Assembly: GCA_017408905.1 (NCBI GenBank)
Contig: JAFQTU010000075.1
Span: 62,001 to 126,000, forward strand
Length of the DNA: 64,000 bases
From: Mailhella sp.
Lineage (GTDB): Bacteria > Desulfobacterota > Desulfovibrionia > Desulfovibrionales > Desulfovibrionaceae
Reading direction: 5' to 3'
Shown: positions 58,901-64,000 of the stretch, piece after piece
Layout of the letters: the number at the start of each line of letters is the position of its first letter
Numbering within the stretch: the stretch's first letter is position 1
Position numbers and translations under genes: made by a program
Notes under the pieces: model-generated
What the model was told of the DNA's origin: nothing
What the model saw: the letters and a program-made list of their open reading frames with translations, nothing else
The model's database searches: none

Positions 58901-60329
58901 CCAGATCAAGATAGACGAGGGGGCGAACCTCGGCGCGGCCCGCATCCGCGTGCGCTCCCTGCTGGCCACCATGCGCGAACGCCGCCTGCTCGCGGAGAGG
59001 AAGTCCGTCGTCACCCTGCCCACGATGGAGGCTGTACGCGCCGCCGGGCTGGCGCAGGAAGACAGGGAATGGATGCCGCCGCCCTTCACCGAGGAGATGA
59101 AGAAGACGCATACCATCCTCATCCCCCAGATGTCGCCCCTGCATTTCCAGTTCTTGCCCACCATGCTCCGCGCCTGCGGCTACAAGGCGGAACTTCTGGA
59201 ATCCGTGGCCAAGGAGGCCATCGAGGAAGGCCTGCGCCATGTGAACAACGACGTTTGCTACCCGGCCATCACCGTCATCGGCCAGCTCCTGCACGCCCTT
59301 CAGAGCGGCAAGTACGATAACAGGAAGGTGGCGGTCATCCTTTCGCAGACCGGCGGCGGATGCCGTGCCACCAACTACATCGGCTTCCTGCACAAGGCCC
59401 TGAGGGAATGCGGCCTCGACGACATCCCCGTTATTTCCTTCAACCTTTCCGATTTGAACCGCAACCCCGGCTTCAAGGTGAGCGGGGCCATGCTCCTGCG
59501 CGGCATACTTGCCCTTTTCTGCGGCGACGCCCTCATGCGCATGCTCTACCGTACCCGCCCCTACGAGGAAGAAAAGGGCTCGGCCGACGCATTGGCCGCC
59601 CGCTGGGCTTCCATCCTCAATACCGATGTCCACGACGGCGCTGTGATGAACACGTACCGCCATGTGCGGCAGGCTGTTCGGGAATTCGATGAACTTCCGC
59701 TTTGCGAAGGCCCCCGGAGGCCTCAGGTCGGTCTTGTGGGCGAGATACTTTTGAAGTATCATCCCGACGCCAACAACAATGCGGTCAAGGTTGTGGAGGC
59801 TGAAGGCGGCGAGGCCGTCATGCCGGACTTCACGGATTTCATCCTCTACGGCCTTTACGACGAGATCTACCGCTGGAAGCATTTCAGCGGCAGTTTCCGC
59901 AAGGCCGTGTTCAGCGGCCTGCTCCTGCGTGTCATGCTGGTCCTGCGCCTTCCGCTGCGCTGGGCCCTGTCCCGCAGCAGGAGGTTCGAGCCGCCCGTGG
60001 CCTTCCGCAAGCTGCGGCAGATGGTGAACGGCGTGGTGTCCCTCGGCCAGCAGACCGGCGAAGGCTGGCTGCTCACCGCCGAAATGATGGAATTGCTCCA
60101 CGGCCGGATTCGGAATATACTCTGCATGCAGCCCTTCGGATGCCTGCCCAACCACATCACGGGCAAGGGCGTCATCAAGGAGCTGAAGCGCCGCTTCCCC
60201 GAAGCGAACATCGCGGCCGTGGACTACGACCCCGGCGCCAGCGAAGTGAACCAGATAAATAGAATCAAACTCATGATGGCCGTTGCCCGGCAGGAGAATC
60301 CGGGAGGTGAGCCGTCAGCCGCAAGGTGA
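55962..60329 (+). CDS. 2-hydroxyacyl-CoA dehydratase activator/CoA-activase fusion (BadF-BadF-DUF2229-HgdD-like)
   Basis: A 1455-residue multidomain protein. Two ASKHA ATPase modules: first LDIGSTTVKLVVLD (residues 10-23), IELGGEDAKITFF near 104, NETCAGGTGAFID near 125; second GIDAGSTTIKSVLA near 348, LDIGGQDIKCLHV near 448, NEACSAGCGSFIE near 468. The cysteine in each CAGGTG/CSAGCG loop would bridge the [4Fe-4S] cluster. A cysteine-rich zinc-like site CKGCSNHC with EKGAG follows near 627. The C-terminal half resembles the dehydratase D-component. Such fusions are of unknown substrate. Start ATG 55962 lacks a strong SD. The stop overlaps the U32 gene start. Confidence 0.88.
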   Translation: MTASSTLAHLGLDIGSTTVKLVVLDRSSRVLYARYQRHLSDVRATVAQLFHEALADERISGLDFTLAATGSGAIALTDEFGIPFVQEVIASAESIRRRIPDADVTIELGGEDAKITFFTGGVEQRMNETCAGGTGAFIDQMAAFLNTDAAGLNELASRSRNIYPIASRCGVFAKTDILPLLNEGCAREDIAASIFQAVVEQAVSGLACGRVIQGKVAFLGGPLAFLTSLRQRFVETLELTEENAIFPEYAEYFVAMGTALHSLHRRETPGIEQQVGERAWTAAELSSLADEMTSTAHAPHEESLPPLFEDAADLRDFRSRHASHTAPRVRLSELEGTPERPSKLYLGIDAGSTTIKSVLADEQGRIAHSTYAPSQGRPLDAAVDILRGIYDILPDNACIAGAGVTGYGGGLIRAGLHADVDEVETLAHCKAAQFFLPEVSFVLDIGGQDIKCLHVKDGIVDKIQLNEACSAGCGSFIETFAKSLGMTLPDFVSEALSARHPVDLGTRCTVFMNSRVKQAQKEGRSVGDIAAGLSYSVVKNALYKVIKISSPEELGTHVIAQGGSFKNDALLRALELSLGREVLRLDIAGLMGAFGAALIARANASPAGSTLLSREELAAFKSESTVTRCKGCSNHCLLTISRFSDGKRFISGNRCEKGAGATAASKELPNLFDYKYKRLFEYYQPLPKDKALRGTVGIPRVLNMYEDYPMWFTLFTRLGFHVVLSSASSKAQYAHGMNTIPSQTVCYPAKLSHGHVMELIGKGVRRIFYPCIAFERQEFITQHNRYNCPVVGGYPELLKNNVEKLREQGVNLICPFLPLEFGALADSLLQLDIFKNIPRWELEDALGEAFREKKKFKEDLKDKGEEVLAWLKENDRMGIILAGHPYHVDPEVHHGIPDLVTASGLAVLSEDSVAHLTPDPGRLRVVDQWTYHARLYRAAAYAAQSDSVSLVQLVSFGCGLDAVTADQVEEILAASGRLYTQIKIDEGANLGAARIRVRSLLATMRERRLLAERKSVVTLPTMEAVRAAGLAQEDREWMPPPFTEEMKKTHTILIPQMSPLHFQFLPTMLRACGYKAELLESVAKEAIEEGLRHVNNDVCYPAITVIGQLLHALQSGKYDNRKVAVILSQTGGGCRATNYIGFLHKALRECGLDDIPVISFNLSDLNRNPGFKVSGAMLLRGILALFCGDALMRMLYRTRPYEEEKGSADALAARWASILNTDVHDGAVMNTYRHVRQAVREFDELPLCEGPRRPQVGLVGEILLKYHPDANNNAVKVVEAEGGEAVMPDFTDFILYGLYDEIYRWKHFSGSFRKAVFSGLLLRVMLVLRLPLRWALSRSRRFEPPVAFRKLRQMVNGVVSLGQQTGEGWLLTAEMMELLHGRIRNILCMQPFGCLPNHITGKGVIKELKRRFPEANIAAVDYDPGASEVNQINRIKLMMAVARQENPGGEPSAAR

Positions 60330-62344
60330 TTATGATAGAAAAACGACTGCCTGAACTTCTGGCTCCCGCCGGCGACATGTCCTGCTTCCTTGCGGGCATG
60401 GCCGCCGGGGCCGATGCCACCTACCTCGGCCTCAAGAACTTCTCCGCCCGTGCCGGTGCGGAAAACTTCAGCACCACCGAGCTGGCCCGCATGGTGGATC
60501 TGGCCAACCAGAACGGCCGCCGCATCTACGTGGCCTTCAACTCGCTCATCAAGAGCGGCGATATCCTGTCCGCCGGGCGTCTCATCAAGCGCCTCCAGCG
60601 CGACGCCCAGCCCCACGGCCTCATCATCCAGGATATCGGCCTCATCGACGTGGCGCGCCAGGCAGGCTTCGAGGGCGAACTGCACCTTTCCACCCTTGCC
60701 AACCTCTCTTCGCCCCGCGACATCCTCACCGCCAAGGAACTCGGCGTCCAGCGCGTGGTGCTTCCGCGCGAACTTTCCATCGACGAGATACGCCAGATGG
60801 ACGAGGAAGCCCCCGAGGACATGGACTTCGAGATGTTCGTGCACGGTGCGCTGTGCTGGTGCGTTTCCGGCCGCTGCTACTGGTCCAGCTACCTCGGCGG
60901 CAAGAGCGGCCTGCGCGGGCGCTGTGTTCAGCCCTGCCGCCGCATCTACAAGCAGAAGGGCCGCGAGGGCCGCTTCTTCTCCTGTCAGGACCTTTCGCTC
61001 GACGTGCTGGTGAAGACGCTCTGCGATATCCCGCATATCCGCAGCCTCAAGGTGGAAGGCCGCAAGAAGGGCCCGCATTACGTCTATCACGTCATCACGG
61101 CCTACCGTATGCTTCTGGATTCCCTCGGAACGGAGGACTGGGCGCACGCCAAGAAGGACGCCGAAGCCCTGCTGGAAATGGCGCTGGGCCGCCCCACCAC
61201 CCGTGCCCGCTTCCTGCCGCAGAAGGACTTCCACATCTCCACGCCCGACGAGCCTACCAGCTCCGGCATGCTCGTGGGCAAGATCCAGTTCGAGAAGAAG
61301 GACGGCAAGCCCTCCTGGCCCTTCATCAAGCCCCGCATCGAACTGCTCCCCAAGGACCTGCTCCGCGTGGGCTATGAGGACGAGCAGTGGCACGACACCG
61401 TGCCCGTCACCCGCCGCACGCCCAAAGCCGGGACCTGCACCCTCAAGCTGGCCCGCCACAAGATGCCCAAGGCCGGTGTGCCCGTCTTCCTTATCGACCG
61501 CCGTGAACCCGGCCTCGTGCAGATACTGAACGAATGGGAACGCAAGCTGGAAAAGTGCCGCAAGGTGGAAAGCCCCATCGTGGAATGGCATCCCGAGCTT
61601 CCGAAGCCCATCCGCGCCAAGCGCCAGCAGGATTACGTGGTGCGCTCCTCCCTGCCGCAGGGCCGCGAGACCCGCGGCTCCCGCTCCGTGATGACGGCGC
61701 TCTGGATGTCCATGAACTCGGTGCGTGCGGTGTCCCGCACCTTCATGCCGCGCATTTCGTGGTGGCTGCCCCCGGTCATCTGGCCTGAAGAACAGGCCAT
61801 GTGGCAGAGGCTGGTGGTCGAAGCCATCCGCGACGGGGCGACGCATTTCGTCTGCAATGCCCCGTGGCAGGTGAGCCTCTTCCCCTCCGGCGAAGGCAAG
61901 CGCCGCCCGCACCTTACCGCAGGCCCCTTCTGCAATATCTCCAACCCTGCCGCCGTGGCCGTCCTTGCCCGCCTTGGCTTCGATGCCGCCTTTGCCAGCC
62001 CCGAACTCACGGCCGAGGATTACCTCTCCCTGCCGCGCCAGTGCTGTCTGCCTATGGGCATGGTGCTTTCCGGCTACTGGCCTGTGGGCATCGCCCGCCA
62101 CGGCTTGAATCTGGTCAAGGCCAACGAAGCCTTCTTCAGCCCCAAGGGCGAAGGCTTCTGGGGCCGCAACTACGGCCGCAATCTCTGGCTCTACCCGGCA
62201 TGGCCTCTGGATCTTTCCGACCACAGGCAGGAGCTTGAAGCCGCAGGCTACGCCTTCTTCGCCCGCATGGAAGAAACGCTTCCTCCCAATATGCCCAATG
62301 TCCGCCGCACCAGCGATTTCAACTGGGACGGTGCTCTTCTGTAG
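60326..62344 (+). CDS. U32-family peptidase-like protein (RNA hydroxylation/ubiquinone-hydroxylase superfamily)
   Basis: 672 aa from GTG 60326 or 670 from ATG 60332. The U32 N-terminus PELLAPAGDMSCFLAG (residues 9-24) and the iron-sulfur/peptidase motif CWCVSGRCYWSSYLGG with GRCVQPCRR near residue 178-210 are present. The central part GKIQFEKKDGKPSWPFIK and C-terminal extension are larger than the classic 330-residue U32 enzymes. Members act in tRNA/rRNA hydroxylation (TrhP, RlhA) or O2-independent ubiquinone hydroxylation (UbiU/V); the precise role here is not known. Four-base overlap with the activase gene implies coupling. Confidence 0.85.
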   Translation: MIMIEKRLPELLAPAGDMSCFLAGMAAGADATYLGLKNFSARAGAENFSTTELARMVDLANQNGRRIYVAFNSLIKSGDILSAGRLIKRLQRDAQPHGLIIQDIGLIDVARQAGFEGELHLSTLANLSSPRDILTAKELGVQRVVLPRELSIDEIRQMDEEAPEDMDFEMFVHGALCWCVSGRCYWSSYLGGKSGLRGRCVQPCRRIYKQKGREGRFFSCQDLSLDVLVKTLCDIPHIRSLKVEGRKKGPHYVYHVITAYRMLLDSLGTEDWAHAKKDAEALLEMALGRPTTRARFLPQKDFHISTPDEPTSSGMLVGKIQFEKKDGKPSWPFIKPRIELLPKDLLRVGYEDEQWHDTVPVTRRTPKAGTCTLKLARHKMPKAGVPVFLIDRREPGLVQILNEWERKLEKCRKVESPIVEWHPELPKPIRAKRQQDYVVRSSLPQGRETRGSRSVMTALWMSMNSVRAVSRTFMPRISWWLPPVIWPEEQAMWQRLVVEAIRDGATHFVCNAPWQVSLFPSGEGKRRPHLTAGPFCNISNPAAVAVLARLGFDAAFASPELTAEDYLSLPRQCCLPMGMVLSGYWPVGIARHGLNLVKANEAFFSPKGEGFWGRNYGRNLWLYPAWPLDLSDHRQELEAAGYAFFARMEETLPPNMPNVRRTSDFNWDGALL

Positions 62345-62351
62345 GAAACAG

Positions 62352-62369
62352 GGGGAGGATATCCTCCCC
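62352..62369. other. Perfect 18-bp palindrome between U32 and DUF1786-like genes
   Basis: GGGGAGGAT-ATCCTCCCC, no loop, followed by a T-rich tract. Could be an attenuator/terminator or a protein-binding site. Confidence 0.55.
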
Positions 62370-62394
62370 TTTCTGTATTTTCAGGAGCTGTCAC

Positions 62395-63234
62395 ATGACT
62401 CTTGCCATGGATGTCAGGGAAGCTGCCGCCCCTGTGCTCGTTCTGGACTGCGGCATGGATTCCGCCGCCCTTCTGCTGGCCCTGCCCGGGGTTGAGCCTT
62501 GCGCATGGCCCTGCCGTGAAGTCCCTGCCGCCTCGGACGGGCAGGTTCTGGACGCCGCCCGCGCCCTGCTTGCCGAAAACGGGCTTGAGCGCCCTTCCCT
62601 CACGCTGGTCTGCTCCATGGGCCGCCACAGCGATGCGGAGACTTCGGCCGAAGGCCGCGCCGCCCGCATGGCCCGCTGGCGTGAAGAGCTCCGCGTTTCC
62701 GGCGGTGCTCCCGAAGCCTGCCTCCACGAAGATATGCCGGGCTGGGAAGCCGCCCCCCTGCTCGACGCGGTGAAGGCCGCCTTCGGCCCTGCCCTTGCCG
62801 CCGACAGCGGCATCGCCGCCGTGCTGGCCGCCCTTGGCATGGAAAGCCTGAGGGACAGGAGCTGGGGCGAGGGCGTGACCGTGCTTTTTGCCGATGCGGC
62901 GCATACGCAGGCCTTCGTGCTGTTCCGCGAGAAGATCCTTGGCCTCTACGAGGGCCACGCCGACCTTTCCCGCGAAGCTCTTCTGGCCGACCTCAAGGAA
63001 CTGCGCCTCAACTGGCTGCCCGACGAACAGGTGCGGGCCGCAGGCGGGCATGGCTGTATCTGCGGCGATTTCCCGGCCGAGGCCGAGGGCTTCCGCCCCA
63101 CTTGGATACTCGGCCCCTGCCGCGAAGCCCTGAAAGGCGCGGGCCGCCTTGCCAGCCCCTGCGGCGATGCCCGCTTCGAGCGCTGTTTCGGCCTGCTCTA
63201 CGGCCTTGCCAGAAGGGCGGAGGCTCAGGCATGA
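62395..63234 (+). CDS. DUF1786-like conserved protein
   Basis: 279 aa. N-terminal APVLVLDCGMDSAALLLAL (residues 12-30) looks like the first strand-loop of an ASKHA-type fold, and LRLNWLPDEQVRAAGGHGCIC near 201-221 matches the DUF1786 pattern ending in a GGHG motif. DUF1786 has been annotated as pyruvate formate-lyase activating enzyme-like without experimental support. The protein lacks a radical-SAM CxxxCxxC motif. Coupled to the DUF456 gene by a 4-base overlap. Confidence 0.6.
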   Translation: MTLAMDVREAAAPVLVLDCGMDSAALLLALPGVEPCAWPCREVPAASDGQVLDAARALLAENGLERPSLTLVCSMGRHSDAETSAEGRAARMARWREELRVSGGAPEACLHEDMPGWEAAPLLDAVKAAFGPALAADSGIAAVLAALGMESLRDRSWGEGVTVLFADAAHTQAFVLFREKILGLYEGHADLSREALLADLKELRLNWLPDEQVRAAGGHGCICGDFPAEAEGFRPTWILGPCREALKGAGRLASPCGDARFERCFGLLYGLARRAEAQA

Positions 63235-63767
63235 GCTTCTTCATCGCCGGGTTCTTCCTTGTGGTGCTGGCGGTCTGCGTCCTGCTGAACCTCGTCACCC
63301 TTCCGGGCAACTGGGCCATGGTGGCGCTGGTCATCGTGTGGGAGATGTTCTACCCCGGTTCTTCTCTGGGCGTGACCTTCTTCGTGCTCTTCATCGGCCT
63401 TGCCCTTGTGGGCGAGGTGGTGGAGTTCGGTGCGCAGATCTACGGCTCGAAGAAGTACGGCTCGTCGAAGACCTCTACGGCCGCAGGCGTCATCGGCGCT
63501 ATAGCGGGTGCGCTAGCCGGCGCGCCGTTCATGTTCGGCGTGGGCGCTATCTTCGGTGCGCTTTTCGGCGCATGGGCCGGATGCTACCTTGCCGAGCGCT
63601 TCATCCGCCGCCAGCCTTCCGAACTCGCCTTCCGTGCCGCACAGGGCGCTATGGTCGGCAAGTTCTTCGGCATGGTGATCAAGTTCGGCATCGGCATGGC
63701 CATGCTCTGGCTCACGGCTTCCCATATCTGGCCCGAACTTCCGACCTCGAACATCACGACTCTTTAA
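63231..63767 (+). CDS. DUF456 family membrane protein
   Basis: 178 aa. Five to six hydrophobic helices with the Gly-rich segment TAAGVIGAIAGALAGAPF near residue 81-98 typical of DUF456. Inner-membrane; function unknown. Start overlaps the DUF1786-like gene, and the next gene begins 41 bp downstream. Confidence 0.85.
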   Translation: MSFFIAGFFLVVLAVCVLLNLVTLPGNWAMVALVIVWEMFYPGSSLGVTFFVLFIGLALVGEVVEFGAQIYGSKKYGSSKTSTAAGVIGAIAGALAGAPFMFGVGAIFGALFGAWAGCYLAERFIRRQPSELAFRAAQGAMVGKFFGMVIKFGIGMAMLWLTASHIWPELPTSNITTL

Positions 63768-63808
63768 TTTAAGGAAAGAAGGAGCGGGCCGCGCGCCCGA
63801 CTTGCATT

Positions 63809-64000
63809 ATGAAAAACGCCGCCGACATCGCCCGCATGATGCAGAACCTGCGCATCGTGCTGGTGCAGACCAACTTCCCCGAAAATATCGGCATGGCCGC
63901 CCGTGCCTCGTCGAATTTCGGGCATTCCCCCCTCTTCCTTGCCGAGCCGCGCCGCTGGAATTACGAGAAGGCCCTGCCCCTTGCCACCAGTCAGGGCCAG
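63809..64000 (+). CDS. trmJ: tRNA (cytidine/uridine-2'-O-)-methyltransferase TrmJ (partial, 3' end outside window)
   Basis: The first 64 residues of a SPOUT-family SpoU methyltransferase. The RNA-binding/SAM region begins LRIVLVQTNFPENIGMAARASSNFG (quoted in parts), which is the conserved TrmJ motif. A ribosome-binding site (AAGGAG-like, 63778-63784) precedes the ATG at 63809. The reading frame runs off the right edge. Confidence 0.88.
   Translation, partial: MKNAADIARMMQNLRIVLVQTNFPENIGMAARASSNFGHSPLFLAEPRRWNYEKALPLATSQGQ

Noticed and set aside
55755-60155. Long open frame of about 1466 codons on the minus strand
   Set aside because: It is antisense to the activase gene, lacks a ribosome-binding site, and its composition (His/Gly/Ala-rich) is typical of a frame opposite GC-rich coding sequence.

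Overview
The window is about 64 kb of GC-rich, densely coded DNA from a strictly anaerobic Gram-negative bacterium. It most probably belongs to the Desulfovibrionaceae or a close relative (Desulfovibrio, Bilophila or Mailhella type). The evidence is a two-gene periplasmic [FeFe]-hydrogenase (hydA plus the small Tat-signal subunit hydB), an anaerobic glycerol-3-phosphate dehydrogenase glpABC, a PxxKW cysteine-rich protein, a giant fused 2-hydroxyacyl-CoA-dehydratase activase, an outer-membrane TamA/TamB pair, and several small proteins I associate with this group. The assignment is inferred from gene content; no 16S rRNA gene is present.

Layout. 1-3.8 kb: the start of a family II pyrophosphatase (cut by the window edge), tRNA-Met, a TetR regulator coupled to uppP, an AI-2E-family permease and a small unknown protein. 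3.8-13 kb: queD with a methyltransferase-like gene, dnaE, a small membrane protein/HD hydrolase/YmdB-type phosphodiesterase cluster, tpiA, secG with an Ala/Pro-rich tail, and a split ThrE-type exporter. 13-15.8 kb: two identical tRNA-Lys(CTT) genes with a strong promoter, an OpgB-like phosphoglycerol transferase, a solitary 5S rRNA gene and mutT. 15.8-23.5 kb, almost all on the minus strand: an FmdE-like protein in an operon with a FecBCD-type ABC importer, a nitroreductase, a ZraP-like periplasmic protein, an SGNH hydrolase, azlCD and ybaK.

23.7-33 kb: metNIQ methionine importer, hydAB, an AT-rich gap of about 880 bp without a convincing gene, then glpABC on the minus strand, divergent from a HAD-IIA phosphatase across a control region rich in repeats. 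34-44 kb: a PHP phosphoesterase, two small heat-shock proteins, rimI overlapping a degenerate Nudix gene, suhB with a GAF protein, rsmE-rarA-acyltransferase-rsmG, a small DMT permease, a YHS-domain protein and folK. 44-55 kb: tamA-tamB-acyl-ACP thioesterase, a GT4 glycosyltransferase, an M20 peptidase, the PxxKW protein, and two conserved unknowns. 55-64 kb: rnc, the 1455-residue activase, a U32 peptidase-family protein, a DUF1786-like protein, a DUF456 membrane protein and the start of trmJ.

Most of the window is ordinary core genome with tight translational coupling and good intrinsic terminators. I see no prophage, insertion sequence, CRISPR array or recognisable defence island. The items most worth a second look are the solitary 5S gene, the FmdE-ABC operon, the glp/HAD divergent control region, the AT-rich gap, an in-frame degenerate repeat upstream of the PHP gene, and a few proteins with altered catalytic motifs.
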